Source of the DNA: Phycicoccus sp963709785
Lineage (GTDB): Bacteria; Actinomycetota; Actinomycetes; Actinomycetales; Dermatophilaceae
DNA: 64,000 bases
Direction of reading: 5' to 3'
NCBI GenBank assembly: GCA_963709785.1
Contig: CAVPXT010000004.1
Coordinates: forward strand, 1 to 64,000
The translations under genes were made by a program, and so were the position numbers. The notes beneath the pieces were generated by a model. The model was not told the origin of the DNA. It was given only the letters and a program-made list of their open reading frames with translations, and ran no database searches. The stretch's first letter is position 1. Every line of letters starts with the position of its first letter. Positions 42,187 through 51,299 of this stretch are shown one piece after another.

Positions 42187-43125
42187 TCAGCCGGCCGCGG
42201 CGGCGACGTGCACGTACTCGGGATGCCGCGGCAGGGCTCGCGTGGCATCGAGCCGGCGCGCGAGCACGAGGGCCCCGTCGAGCGCCCCTCCGGCCGCGGC
42301 GTCGAGCGTCCGCCCGGCCCCGCCGACGACGCCCTCCAGGGCCGTGCGGACCACCTCGGCCGCGAGCAGCCCACCCGTGGCGACGAGCCGGGGAGCCGTC
42401 AGGCCGTGGGCCGCGGCGAGCAGCGACTCCCCGAGCGCGTGGCCTGCCGCGACACACACGCCGGCCGCGACGACGTCGCCCTCCGCGGCCGCCGCCGTGA
42501 CGAGCGGCGCGACCGAGGCCAGCACCTCCGGGGCGTCCGGCGCCGTCATCACCCGGCGCGGCCACGTGCGGCACGGGCCGACCAGCTCCTCGGCCGCGAC
42601 GAGCAGACCCGGCGAGCCGCCCTCGACCCCGTCGCGGGCCCGCAGTGCCGCCCGGAGCCCCTCGAGGCCCACCCAGGCCGCCGAGCCGCGGTCGCCGAGC
42701 ACGTGCCCCCAGCCGTCCACCCGCGTCCAGTGCTCCGCGAAGTCCGTCCCGAACGCCACCGCACCGGTGCCGGCGGCCACCACGGCACCGGGCACGACCT
42801 CACCGAGCGCCCCGACGAGGTTGGCGACGGCGTCGCTGACCACCGCCGTGCGCCCCGCGCGCAGGGCCTCCGCGACGGCGTCGAGCACGGTCGCCGGGTC
42901 GGTGAGGAAGAGCAGCCCCCGGGTGGACCAGCAGACGGCGTCGGGCCGGCCCGCGTCCTCGGCGTCGAGCAGCGCGCGGGCATCGGCAGCGAGTGCCACG
43001 ACGTCGAGGCCCCCGGCGCCCAGCCGCGCGCCCGGGGCCGTCCGCGGCGACCCCGCGACGCCGTCCCGGCACACCACGAGCCGCAGCCCGCTCCCCCCGA
43101 CGTCGACCGCCACGACCGTGCTCAC
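42187..43125 (-). CDS. BadF/BadG-family amino-sugar kinase (MurNAc/GlcNAc kinase candidate)
   Basis: This 312-residue ASKHA-fold kinase has the phosphate-1 motif VAVDVGGSGLRLVV at the N-terminus, SDAVANLVGAL, a phosphate-2 motif VVAAGTGAVAFG and DRGSAAWVGLEGL. The family includes GlcNAc kinases and the clostridial MurK, which phosphorylates both MurNAc and GlcNAc. Placed 13 bp after the ABC permease gene and in the same cluster as MurQ, it most likely makes the MurNAc 6-phosphate that MurQ needs. It could also make GlcNAc 6-phosphate from NagZ products. Specificity is inferred from context. Confidence 0.82.
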   Translation of the reverse strand: MSTVVAVDVGGSGLRLVVCRDGVAGSPRTAPGARLGAGGLDVVALAADARALLDAEDAGRPDAVCWSTRGLLFLTDPATVLDAVAEALRAGRTAVVSDAVANLVGALGEVVPGAVVAAGTGAVAFGTDFAEHWTRVDGWGHVLGDRGSAAWVGLEGLRAALRARDGVEGGSPGLLVAAEELVGPCRTWPRRVMTAPDAPEVLASVAPLVTAAAAEGDVVAAGVCVAAGHALGESLLAAAHGLTAPRLVATGGLLAAEVVRTALEGVVGGAGRTLDAAAGGALDGALVLARRLDATRALPRHPEYVHVAAAAG

Positions 43126-43138
43126 GGCCGTGAGCCGA

Positions 43139-44068
43139 TCACTTCGACATGCCGGCGGTCAAGCCCGCCACGATCTGCTTCGTCGCGAGGAGGAACAGCA
43201 CGATGAGCGGCACGGTGGTGATGACGAGCCCGGCGAACACGGCGGAGAAGTTCGTCGCGTTCTCCCCGAAGAACTGGGTGAGGCCCACCGGCAGCGTGTA
43301 CTTCGCGTCGTCGCGCAGCAGCACGAGCGGGAAGAGGAAGTCGTTCCAGATGGGGACGAACCGGAAGACGGCCACCGTGGCCAGGGCCGGGCGCACGAGC
43401 GGGACCATGATCTTCGAGAAGGTCTGCCAGGCACTGGCGCCGTCGAGGGTCGCGGCCTCCTCGAGCTCCTCGGGGAGCTGCCGGAAGAACGTCGTGAGGA
43501 CGAAGATCGAGAAGGGCACTCCCGAGGCGCCGTACATGAGGGCGAGCCCGAGCCGGCTGTCGATGAGGCCGAGCCCGTCGAAGAGGTAGAAGATCGGCAG
43601 GATCGCCAGGTGGATCGGCAGCATGAGGCCGGAGAGGAAGAGCGACTCCAGCCAGCGGAAGATGCGCGAGCGCCCGCGGGCCAGCGCGTACGACGCCATC
43701 GTGGCGACGGACGTGGAGAGCACGACCGCCCCGAGGGTCACGGCGAGGCTGTTGCCGAAGTACGTGGCGAAGTGGCCTGCGGTCCAAGCCTCCCGGTAGC
43801 TGTCGAGGGAGAGCGGCCACGGCGCGCCGAGCGGGTCCGAGATGAGGTCGCCGTTACTGCGGAACGAGCTGCTGAGCATGAGCAGCAGCGGGATGAGGGC
43901 GAACCCCGCGTACATCCACAGCAGGACGCTGGCGCTGCGGCCGCCGACGGGTCGCTGGCGACCGCGGGTGCGGGGGCGCGGGGTACGCGGTGGGGTGGCG
44001 GCCGGCCCGCCCCCGGTGACGTCGGTGGCCTCGTCGGCGGTGCCGACACCGGCCGGGACGACGCTCAT
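43139..44068 (-). CDS. amino-sugar ABC transporter permease (MalG-like)
   Basis: This second permease of 309 residues belongs to a CUT1 sugar importer. It has a basic, Pro-rich N-terminus, six helices and an EAA loop (LEEAATLDGASAWQTFSKIMVPLVRPAL). Its ATG overlaps the stop of the other permease gene by 4 bp. The transporter sits between murQ and a sugar kinase gene, so MurNAc or MurNAc-containing sugars are the likely cargo. No ATPase gene is present; as for the galactoside importer, a shared ATPase must be encoded elsewhere. Confidence 0.92.
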   Translation of the reverse strand: MSVVPAGVGTADEATDVTGGGPAATPPRTPRPRTRGRQRPVGGRSASVLLWMYAGFALIPLLLMLSSSFRSNGDLISDPLGAPWPLSLDSYREAWTAGHFATYFGNSLAVTLGAVVLSTSVATMASYALARGRSRIFRWLESLFLSGLMLPIHLAILPIFYLFDGLGLIDSRLGLALMYGASGVPFSIFVLTTFFRQLPEELEEAATLDGASAWQTFSKIMVPLVRPALATVAVFRFVPIWNDFLFPLVLLRDDAKYTLPVGLTQFFGENATNFSAVFAGLVITTVPLIVLFLLATKQIVAGLTAGMSK

Positions 44069-44964
44069 GCCGTGATCCTCCGCTCGTGGCGGCGCAACAC
44101 GGCGGTGGCGGCGTACGCACCTCCGAAGATCAGGACGAACAGCAGCGTCGCGAGCGCCGAGGACGTGCCGATCGCGTCGGTCGACCCGGAGTCGAAGGCC
44201 GTCCGGTAGAAGAGCAGCGAGATGAAGTCGGTCGAGCCCGCGGGGTTGCCCGTCGAGCCGCCGAAGGCGTAGGGGAGCGCGAAGGCCTCCATCGCGAAGA
44301 TGAAGGTCAGCACACTCACGGTGCCGATCGCCGGGACGAGCAGCGGGAGGGTGATCCGCCGGAAGGTCTGGCCGTGCGAGGCCCCGTCGACGCGGGCGGC
44401 CTCGGTGAGCTCCTCGGGCACCCCACCGAGGGCGGCTCCGTAGAGCAGGACGGGGAAGCCGATCCACTGCCACACGCTGACGAGGATGACCACCCAGAGC
44501 GCGGTGTCCGGGTCGCCGAGCCACGGCAGCGCCCAGGACTCCAGGCCGATGCGCGTCAGCAGGGTGTTGACCGGGCCGAAGGTCGGCGAGAGGAGCAGGG
44601 TCCAGAGGTAGCCGATGACGATCGGGCTCACGAGGTAGGGCATCGCGTAGAGCGTCTGCAGGGCCCGCCGGGTGCGGGCCCGGCGGTGGAGCAGGAACGC
44701 GATGGTCAGGCCGACGGTGTTCTGCACGAGCATCGTCCCGAGGAAGAACAGGGCGTTGTGCCACACCGCCCGCGGGAGGTCGGTCGTGAACGGTGGCCGT
44801 GTGAAGAGCGCGGTGAAGTTGTCCAGCCCGGCGAAGCCCCCGCGGGCCGTCCCCGACCACTCGTAGAACGCGTACGAGAACGCCGAGAGCATCGGGTAGA
44901 GCACGAAGACCCCGAACAGCGCGAGGGCCGGGGTGACGAAGAGGAGTCCGGTGCGTCGGTTCAT
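44065..44964 (-). CDS. amino-sugar ABC transporter permease (MalF-like)
   Basis: This first permease of 299 residues has six helices and the EAA loop LTEAARVDGASHGQTFRRITLPLLVPAI. The ATG at 44964 has GGGAAG upstream; an open frame to 45024 is non-coding in character. It lies 84 bp after the binding-protein gene and overlaps the next permease gene. In the B. subtilis cluster this position is held by the PTS permease MurP, so the importer type has been exchanged here. Confidence 0.92.
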   Translation of the reverse strand: MNRRTGLLFVTPALALFGVFVLYPMLSAFSYAFYEWSGTARGGFAGLDNFTALFTRPPFTTDLPRAVWHNALFFLGTMLVQNTVGLTIAFLLHRRARTRRALQTLYAMPYLVSPIVIGYLWTLLLSPTFGPVNTLLTRIGLESWALPWLGDPDTALWVVILVSVWQWIGFPVLLYGAALGGVPEELTEAARVDGASHGQTFRRITLPLLVPAIGTVSVLTFIFAMEAFALPYAFGGSTGNPAGSTDFISLLFYRTAFDSGSTDAIGTSSALATLLFVLIFGGAYAATAVLRRHERRITA

Positions 44965-45048
44965 GGGGCTTCCCGGGTCGGGGTGGGTGGAGCGACCGGC
45001 CCCCCGCGGCCGGTCGTGAGGCACCGGCCGCCGGGGAGGTCGGCGAGG

Positions 45049-46338
45049 TCAGCTCGTCGGCGTGAACCAGGTCATGACGCCCTCGTTGAGGTCGGCGCTG
45101 ACCGCCTTCGCGTCCTTGCTGCCGAGGAGGAGCTCCTGGACGCCCTTGCCGAGCAGGTCGGTGCCCGACGGCGAGCCGTAGCGGAAGTCGGTGAGCAGCA
45201 GGTAGGACGACCCGCTGTCGTCGAGGTCGGAGGCGACGTCGGAGAGCACCGGGTCGGAGTACGTGACACCCGGGACCGCGGAGATCTGCTTGATCTCGTC
45301 GGCGACCATCTGGCCGAACTCGGGGGTCGCCATCCACTGCACCAGCTCGGTCGCCGCCTCCTTGTGCGGGGACTTCGCGTTGACGGCGAAGTTGCCGTCC
45401 GCCCAGCCGGCGGTCGTGGCGCTCGAACCGCTCGGGGACCCGGGCGGCGGCGGCACCTGGAAGACCCCGAGGTCCATCTCCGGGTTGGCGCTCTGGAGGG
45501 TCGCGAGGTCGAACGAGCCGCCCGGGTACATCGCCGCCTTCCCCGAGCTGAAGAGGGTCATGGCGTCGGTCACCGCGACGCCGGTGACGCTCTTCGGCAT
45601 GTACTTCTCGAGGTCACCCAGGACGTCGACGGACGCGACCCAGTCGGGGTCGGTGAAGTCGGTGGCCCCCGACTCGACGGAGTCCTGGAACTGGTTCCCG
45701 CCGAACCGCGGCGCCGCGAGGACCTCGTGCACGATCGGCAGCGTCCAGTCGTCCTTGGCACCGACGGCCAGCGGGGTGATCCCCTTCGAGAGGAACGTCT
45801 CGTTCGCGGCGATGAAGTCGTCCCAGGTGGTGGGGACCTCGACACCGTTCTCGGAGAACAGCTTCTTGTCGTAGAAGAGCACCGTGGCCTGGCGGGCGAG
45901 CGGCACCGAGTAGAGCTTGCCGTCCTCCTTGCCGCGCGCCCCCGCGACGATGCCCTCGTCCCACGACGACAGGTCGACCGCGTCGTCGAGGGGCTCGAGC
46001 GCGCCGGAGGCCACGGTGGTCTGCAGGCCGCCGTAGGACCGCACCTGCGGCACGTCGGGCCCGTCCGACCCGGCGAGGCCCGTGGCGAGGATCTTGTTGT
46101 ACTCGGTGGCCTTGAACGGCTTGAAGTCGACGGTGACCCCCGGGTGCGAGGCCTCGTAGGCGTCGAAGATCTTCTCGTAGGCGGCCTTGTCCTCGACGCG
46201 CCACGACCACACGGTGAGCGTGGTGCCGTCGCCGTCGCCCGAGCCCCCGCTCGAGGACGAGGGCGCGCACGCCGCGAGGGCGAGCACGCCCGCGCCGAGC
46301 GCGAGGCCGAGGCGGGTCCGGTGGGAACGAGAGGTCAT
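45049..46338 (-). CDS. amino-sugar ABC transporter substrate-binding lipoprotein
   Basis: This extracellular sugar-binding lipoprotein of 429 residues has a signal peptide with lipobox LALAAC, cleaved before Cys24. A Ser/Gly/Asp linker follows, then the typical two-lobed binding protein (LTVWSW start, SVPLARQATVLFYDKKLF, AAMYPGGSFDLA). Its ATG overlaps the murQ stop by 4 bp, an unusually tight link between a cytoplasmic etherase and an importer. The shared transcription and coupling argue for MurNAc or a MurNAc-bearing ligand. AGGAG lies 8 nt upstream. Confidence 0.92.
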   Translation of the reverse strand: MTSRSHRTRLGLALGAGVLALAACAPSSSSGGSGDGDGTTLTVWSWRVEDKAAYEKIFDAYEASHPGVTVDFKPFKATEYNKILATGLAGSDGPDVPQVRSYGGLQTTVASGALEPLDDAVDLSSWDEGIVAGARGKEDGKLYSVPLARQATVLFYDKKLFSENGVEVPTTWDDFIAANETFLSKGITPLAVGAKDDWTLPIVHEVLAAPRFGGNQFQDSVESGATDFTDPDWVASVDVLGDLEKYMPKSVTGVAVTDAMTLFSSGKAAMYPGGSFDLATLQSANPEMDLGVFQVPPPPGSPSGSSATTAGWADGNFAVNAKSPHKEAATELVQWMATPEFGQMVADEIKQISAVPGVTYSDPVLSDVASDLDDSGSSYLLLTDFRYGSPSGTDLLGKGVQELLLGSKDAKAVSADLNEGVMTWFTPTS

Positions 46339-47309
46339 GCGTGGTCTCCTGTCGGGACGGGGGTCGGGGAGGTGCTGGGGTCGGGGGCGGCGGCCCTGGT
46401 GGGCGCGCCGTCGAGGGCGGTCAGGGCGCGGGCGACCGAGCCGTCGTGCGCGTCGAGGGCCGTTCGGGCGGCACCGGCGTCGACGCCGGCGAGGAGGGTC
46501 ACGAGGGCCGGCTTGAGCTCGCCGTCGGTCGCCTCGAGCGCGGCACGGGCCTCGTCCTCCGTCGCGCCGCTGGCGTCCCGCAGGATGCGGACCACCCGGC
46601 CGCGGAGCTTCGCGTTCGTCGCGACGACGTCGACCATGAGGTTGGACCAGGTCCGGCCGAGGCGGATCATCAGCGCCGTCGAGAAGGCGTTGAGCACCAG
46701 CTTCTGGGCGGTGCCTGCCTTGAGCCGCGTCGAGCCGGTGATCACCTCGGGGCCGGTCTCCACGGCGAGGCAGTGGTCGGCCAGGCCAGCCAGCTCGGAC
46801 CGCGGGTTCGCGGTGACGAGGGCGGTCAGGGCTCCCCGCTCCCGGGCGAGGGTGAGCGCCCCGCGGACATAGGGCGTGCGCCCGGAGGCGGTGAGGCCGA
46901 CCACGACGTCGCCCGCGGTGACCGCCTCGAGGTCGGCCCGCCCCCGGTCGGCGTCGTCCTCGACGTTCTCCACGGCCCGCAGCAGGGCGTCCGCCCCGCC
47001 GGCGTGGTGGGCGACGACGAGACCGGGAGGGGCGTTGAAGGTCGGGAGCAGCTCGGCGGCGTCGAGCACCGCGAGCCGGCCGGAGGTGCCGGCCCCGACG
47101 TAGTGCACCCGGCCGCCGGCACGGACCGCCTCGACCGTTGCGTCCACGAGCGCCGCGAGGGCCGGGAGCACCTCCGCGACGGCCGGGGCCACGAGGGCGT
47201 CCTCGGCGTTGACGAGCCGGAGCACGTCGAGGGTGCCGAGGGCGTCGATGTCCTCGGTGCCGGGATGCCGCTCCTCGGTGGGGGCGATGACGGTGGCCTC
47301 GCTGCTCAC
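46335..47309 (-). CDS. murQ: N-acetylmuramic acid 6-phosphate etherase
   Basis: MurQ, 324 residues, splits the lactyl ether of MurNAc 6-phosphate to give GlcNAc 6-phosphate and lactate. The SIS domain carries HYVGAGTSGRLAVLDAAELLPTF and later TGSTRLKAGTAQKLVLN. The C-terminal helical part has the TDGELKPALV segment. A Ser/Pro-rich tail of about 20 residues is extra. The GTG at 47309 lies 7 bp after a TAACAT -10 box, so the mRNA appears to be leaderless. It is the first gene of the import half of the cluster. Confidence 0.95.
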   Translation of the reverse strand: MSSEATVIAPTEERHPGTEDIDALGTLDVLRLVNAEDALVAPAVAEVLPALAALVDATVEAVRAGGRVHYVGAGTSGRLAVLDAAELLPTFNAPPGLVVAHHAGGADALLRAVENVEDDADRGRADLEAVTAGDVVVGLTASGRTPYVRGALTLARERGALTALVTANPRSELAGLADHCLAVETGPEVITGSTRLKAGTAQKLVLNAFSTALMIRLGRTWSNLMVDVVATNAKLRGRVVRILRDASGATEDEARAALEATDGELKPALVTLLAGVDAGAARTALDAHDGSVARALTALDGAPTRAAAPDPSTSPTPVPTGDHA

Positions 47310-47316
47310 TCCGGCG

Positions 47317-47362
47317 ATGTTACTTTCCTACGTCCGGGCAGTCAATACTGTCAATCAGTAAC
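47317..47362 (-). promoter_or_regulatory. murQ promoter with candidate MurR operator
   Basis: On the minus strand TTGACT (47345-47340), 17 bp, then TAACAT (47322-47317) form a promoter. GTTACT at 47319-47324 (covering the -10 box) and AGTAAC at 47357-47362 are inverted arms. The longer left arm GTTACTTTCCTACGTC (47319-47334) resembles GTAACTCGTTCACGTC in front of nagZ (53125-53140). A shared regulator, presumably MurR, would bind both. Confidence 0.6.
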
Positions 47363-48233
47363 GGACATGGTGACCGGCGACCGCCTGGCGGGTGTGCTCG
47401 ACCGCCGACTGGGCCCGCGGCAGGTCCCGCTGGGCGACAGCGATGTAGAGGCAGTCGACGACGGTCAGGGCGGCGATCCGGCTGGCGGTGGCCCCGGAGC
47501 GCAGGCTCGACTCGCGGGCCGCCGTCGCGAGGACGTGGTCGGCACCCGCGGCCAGCCGGGACACCGGGAAGTTGGTGATGGCGACCGTCGTCGCACCCCG
47601 ACTGTGGGCCAGCTGGAGGGCCTCCACCGTCTCGGTGGTCGTCCCCGAGTGCGAGATGCCGATGGCGACGTCGCCGGGCGCGAGGAGCGTCGCGCTCGTC
47701 AGGGCGATGTGGGGGTCGTTCCAGCAGAAGACCATCGAGCCGATGCGGTGCAGCTTCTGCTGGAGGTCCATCCCCACGAGCGCGCTCGCGCCGATGCCGT
47801 AGACGTCGACACGCTTCGCCCCGGCGATCGCCGCGGCCGCTGCGGTCAGGGCGTCCCGGTCGATCGTCTGCGCCGTCTCCTCGACCGCGCTCGCATCGGC
47901 GTGGGCGACCTTCGCGATGACGTCGTCGACGGTGTCGTCGGCGCTGATGTCGGTCATCGGGGCCGTCGGGCCGCGACCGCTCGTGGAGCCCTCCGCGAGC
48001 GCGAGCCGCAGCTGCGGGTACCCGCGCAGCCCGAGGCGCTTGCAGAACCGGAGCACCGTGGTCTCCGACGTCGAGGCCGCGACGGCCAGCTCGCTGATCG
48101 TCAGGTCCGCGGCCGCGCGGGGGTCCGCGAGCACCTTCTCGGCGACGCGGTCCTCGGCGGGGGACAGCGAGGGCCGCACGCCGCGGAGGCGGACGAGGAG
48201 CGAGGGCGAGCCGTCGGTGGGCTGGGAGGCCAT
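47355..48233 (-). CDS. murR: MurR/RpiR-family transcriptional regulator
   Basis: This regulator of 292 residues has an N-terminal RpiR helix-turn-helix (LSPAEDRVAEKVLADP, then SELAVAASTSETTVLRFCKRLGLRGYPQLRLAL). A C-terminal SIS domain follows (VDVYGIGASALVGMDLQQKLHRIG, ISHSGTTTETVEALQLA), which should bind a sugar phosphate such as MurNAc 6-phosphate. The ATG at 48233 follows TAGGTT (48245-48240) by 6 bp after an in-frame GTG; the exact start is uncertain by two codons. It probably represses the murQ and nagZ promoters until the sugar phosphate appears. Confidence 0.92.
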   Translation of the reverse strand: MASQPTDGSPSLLVRLRGVRPSLSPAEDRVAEKVLADPRAAADLTISELAVAASTSETTVLRFCKRLGLRGYPQLRLALAEGSTSGRGPTAPMTDISADDTVDDVIAKVAHADASAVEETAQTIDRDALTAAAAAIAGAKRVDVYGIGASALVGMDLQQKLHRIGSMVFCWNDPHIALTSATLLAPGDVAIGISHSGTTTETVEALQLAHSRGATTVAITNFPVSRLAAGADHVLATAARESSLRSGATASRIAALTVVDCLYIAVAQRDLPRAQSAVEHTRQAVAGHHVRY

Positions 48234-48242
48234 GGCCACAAC

Positions 48243-49964
48243 CTAGGCGTCGCGGCCCACGACACTCCACCCGACCGCGTCGAACACCTCGGCGTGGCGC
48301 TCGCCGTCGAGAAGCACGCGGTGGCCCGCGGCGGCCCGCACCCCGTCGACGAGGACGCCGCGCCCGAGCTGCGAGGCGTCGGTCGTCATCCGCCACCGGA
48401 GGAGCCGGTCGCCGGGCGCGAGCTCGGCCCGGGCCTGGGCCCACCGCCGGCCGTGCTCGCCGGAGACCGTCCCGTCCGTCTGCTCGGCCGGGCCGCGGTC
48501 GCGCATCGCGAAGGGCAGCGGCGCCCAGGTGTCCCCGCCGTCCGCCGAGGTCTCGAGGGTCAGCACGTCGGAGTCCTCGGTGTCCACGAAGAGGTCGAAC
48601 GACAGGCGCGCGCCACCGGCCGGCACCGTCACGGGGGCGGTCAGCGTCGCCTCGGTCGCGTCGACGGTGCCCGCCTCCCACGCGGACCGGCCACGCCGGG
48701 GCTCGACGGGCATCGCCAGGGCCAGGCCCCGGGCCCACTCGCGCCGGGCCTGGTTGTTGCTCCCCCACTCCCGCGAGGGGTGCACCCGGTTGGTGAGGAG
48801 CACCGCGAAGGACCGGGAGTCGAAGTCGATGACGATCGAGGTCCCCGTGTACCCGGTGTGCCCGGCGGTCCGGGGCCCGGAGAGGGCGTCCATGTACCAG
48901 CGCTGGTCGAGCTCGAACCCGAGCCCGTGGGCGTCCCCGGGGAAGTCGGGCGTGAAGTTGCGGATGAGCAGCTCGACGCTCGAGCGCTCGAGGATCCGGT
49001 GACCACGGTAGGTGCCGCCGTTGAGCAGGGCCTGGGCGAGCACGGCCAGGTCGTCGGCCGTCGAGAAGACGCCCGCGTGCCCCGCGACACCGCCGAGCGA
49101 CCACGCGTTCTCGTCGTGCACCTCGCCCCACACCAGCCCGCGGGGCGGCGAGGACTGGTACTCGGTGGCCGCCGTGCGCTCGCGGTCGGTCGGGTTGTAG
49201 CCGGTGTCGTCCATCCCGAGCGGCGCGGTGATGCGGTCGTGGACGACCTCGTCGAGGCCCTGGCCCGTGAGCCGCTCGACGAGTACGCCGAGCGTGATGA
49301 GGTTGAGGTCGCTGTAGAGGTAGGTCGACCCCGCGGGGTTGGTCAGCGGCTGGTCCATGACGGCCGCGATCCGCGACGCCTCGTCCGGGTACCGCGACCA
49401 GAGCGGCAGCCACGCGGTGAAGCCGGAGGTGTGGGTCAGCAGCTGCCGGACGGTGACGGCCTCCTTGCCGTGGGCCGCGAACTCGGGGAGGTAGCGGGCC
49501 ACCGGGGCCTCGAGGTCGACGTCCCCCCGCTCGACGAGCTGGACGGTCACGAGCGAGGTGAAGAGCTTGCTCACCGAGGCGAGGTCGAAGACGGTGTCGT
49601 CACGCATCGGGACCCACTGGTCGCGGGGCAGCTCGGTGCTGGCGTCCTGCCAGCGCACGGCCCAGCCGCTCGCGTGCCGGGCGACGACGGCACCGTCGTG
49701 GCCCACGACGCCGACCGCGCCCGAGTACATCGGGTGCCCACCGGCGGGGGCGTCCTCGTGGGAGGCGATGAGCCGCTCGGCCTCGGCGATGGGCTCCGGG
49801 TCGAGGCCGACCCGCTGCGGGGACCGGTCGCGCAGGACGGTGTTCGCGGGCATGAACCCCTTCTCGGGTCGGTCGTGGTCGTGCGCCGTGGCCGGGGACG
49901 CAGCGACGACGGAGGCCGCCAGCAGCCCCGGGACGACGAGGGCGGACCAGGCGCGCCGCATCAC
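48243..49964 (-). CDS. AmiE-like serine amidase of the beta-lactamase fold
   Basis: This secreted 573-residue protein (signal peptide about 1-27) has a class C beta-lactamase-like domain. SxxK is at S130-K133 (SVSK) and the second motif is Y217-S-D, with HTG-type strands near residue 364 (GHTGYTG). In B. subtilis the homologous YbbE/AmiE removes peptides from MurNAc-peptides outside the cell, and its gene lies beside nagZ, namZ, murR and murQ as here. About 140 C-terminal residues form an extra beta-sandwich-like domain that the Bacillus protein, as I recall its length, lacks. It overlaps the namZ stop by 4 bp. Confidence 0.85.
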   Translation of the reverse strand: MMRRAWSALVVPGLLAASVVAASPATAHDHDRPEKGFMPANTVLRDRSPQRVGLDPEPIAEAERLIASHEDAPAGGHPMYSGAVGVVGHDGAVVARHASGWAVRWQDASTELPRDQWVPMRDDTVFDLASVSKLFTSLVTVQLVERGDVDLEAPVARYLPEFAAHGKEAVTVRQLLTHTSGFTAWLPLWSRYPDEASRIAAVMDQPLTNPAGSTYLYSDLNLITLGVLVERLTGQGLDEVVHDRITAPLGMDDTGYNPTDRERTAATEYQSSPPRGLVWGEVHDENAWSLGGVAGHAGVFSTADDLAVLAQALLNGGTYRGHRILERSSVELLIRNFTPDFPGDAHGLGFELDQRWYMDALSGPRTAGHTGYTGTSIVIDFDSRSFAVLLTNRVHPSREWGSNNQARREWARGLALAMPVEPRRGRSAWEAGTVDATEATLTAPVTVPAGGARLSFDLFVDTEDSDVLTLETSADGGDTWAPLPFAMRDRGPAEQTDGTVSGEHGRRWAQARAELAPGDRLLRWRMTTDASQLGRGVLVDGVRAAAGHRVLLDGERHAEVFDAVGWSVVGRDA

Positions 49965-51268
49965 CGGCGCCCACCGCGGTAGAGCAGGTACGGCGCCCGA
50001 CGGCGCTCGAACGCGGCGAGCTCTGCGCGCCAGGAACCGACCACCTCGTCGGCGTCGGCCCCGGCGTCGACCATCTCACGCAGCCGGGGCGAGCCGGTCA
50101 GCTTGTCGACCCAGTACGGGCGCGCGGCGTCCCAGGAGTCCTTGCGCCAGGAGAAGTCCGGGTAGAGGGCCTTCGCGGCGACGAGCATCTCGGCGCCGAG
50201 CCGGGGCCCATCCAGACGCGAGGGATCACTGAGGTGGACCTGCACCCCGCCGCACACCTCGCCGACGTGCTTGCTGAAGGTCGGGCTGAAGTACGCCTCC
50301 CGGAACTCGACGCCCGGCACGTCGCGGGCGACGAGCCGCTCCGCCCAGCGGTGGTCGACGAACGGCGCACCCACGAGCTCGAAGGGCCGGGTCGTGCCCC
50401 GCCCCTCGGAGAGGTTGGTCCCCTCGAAGAGGCAGGTGCCGGGGTAGACGAGGGCGGTGTCGGGGGTCGGCATGTTCGGGCTCGGCATGACCCACGGCAG
50501 GCCGGTGTCGGCGAAGACGGTGTCGCGACGCCAGCCGGAGACCTGGACGACCTCGAGGTGCTCGAGCCGGGCCCCCTCGTCGGCCTCGAGGAACTCGCCG
50601 TCGAAGTAGCGGGCGAGCTCGCCGACGGTCATTCCGTGCGCCTGGACGATCTCCTTCGCCCCGACCCCGGAGGTGTACTCCGACGTCATCATCGGCCCGT
50701 GCGCCGTCCCGCCCACGGGGTTGGGCCGGTCGAGGACGACGAACCTCGCCCCGGCACGCACGGCGGCACGCATCGCCGTGTACATGGTCCAGATGTAGGT
50801 GTAGAACCGGGCGCCCACGTCCTGGATGTCGAAGACGACGGTGTCGACCCCAGCCCCCCGGACCATCGCGGTCAGCGCGTCGACCGAGGCGCCGTAGGCG
50901 TCGTAGACGGTGACGCCGGTGCGCGGGTCCGGGTGGGTGCCCTCGGAGTCGCCCGCCTGCGCGGTGCCCCGGAAGCCGTGCTCGGGGCCGAACACCGCCC
51001 GCAGGTCGACGCGCCCCGACTCGTGCATCTCGTCGACGATGCTGCGGAGGTTCCCGAGGATGCCGGTCGGGTTGGTGACGACCCCGACCTTCCGGCCGTC
51101 CAGGACCTTCCACCGCGCGGCGGCCGCCCGGTCGGCGCCCGGGGCCAGCCCTCGACCCCGGCCGTGGCCCGAGCCGGTCGAGGCGAGGGCGGAGGGGGCA
51201 CCCGCCGCGGTGGCGGCGGCCCCGAGTGCGGTGGCCGCGAAGAGGGTGCGGCGGTCCAACGAGGTCAT
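49961..51268 (-). CDS. namZ: exo-beta-N-acetylmuramidase, DUF1343 / GH171
   Basis: This exported enzyme of 435 residues has a twin-arginine-type signal (DRRTLFAATALGAAAT) and a DUF1343 domain. The conserved FGPEHGFRG block begins at F93, and VFDIQDVGARFYTYIWTM, DRPNP and MPSPNMPT are further family marks. NamZ releases MurNAc from the non-reducing end of glycan fragments. Next to NagZ, the two could shorten chains stepwise to single amino sugars. GGAGAGAAG precedes the ATG. It follows nagZ by 31 bp and overlaps the amidase gene. Confidence 0.9.
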   Translation of the reverse strand: MTSLDRRTLFAATALGAAATAAGAPSALASTGSGHGRGRGLAPGADRAAAARWKVLDGRKVGVVTNPTGILGNLRSIVDEMHESGRVDLRAVFGPEHGFRGTAQAGDSEGTHPDPRTGVTVYDAYGASVDALTAMVRGAGVDTVVFDIQDVGARFYTYIWTMYTAMRAAVRAGARFVVLDRPNPVGGTAHGPMMTSEYTSGVGAKEIVQAHGMTVGELARYFDGEFLEADEGARLEHLEVVQVSGWRRDTVFADTGLPWVMPSPNMPTPDTALVYPGTCLFEGTNLSEGRGTTRPFELVGAPFVDHRWAERLVARDVPGVEFREAYFSPTFSKHVGEVCGGVQVHLSDPSRLDGPRLGAEMLVAAKALYPDFSWRKDSWDAARPYWVDKLTGSPRLREMVDAGADADEVVGSWRAELAAFERRRAPYLLYRGGRR

Positions 51269-51299
51269 GGTCTCTTCTCTCCTGGTCCTGGTGGGCGCG

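Noticed and set aside
46341..49982. 1213-codon plus-strand open frame opposite the murQ-amiE genes
   Set aside because: It is a shadow of the coding strand. MurQ, MurR and the amidase on the minus strand are clear.
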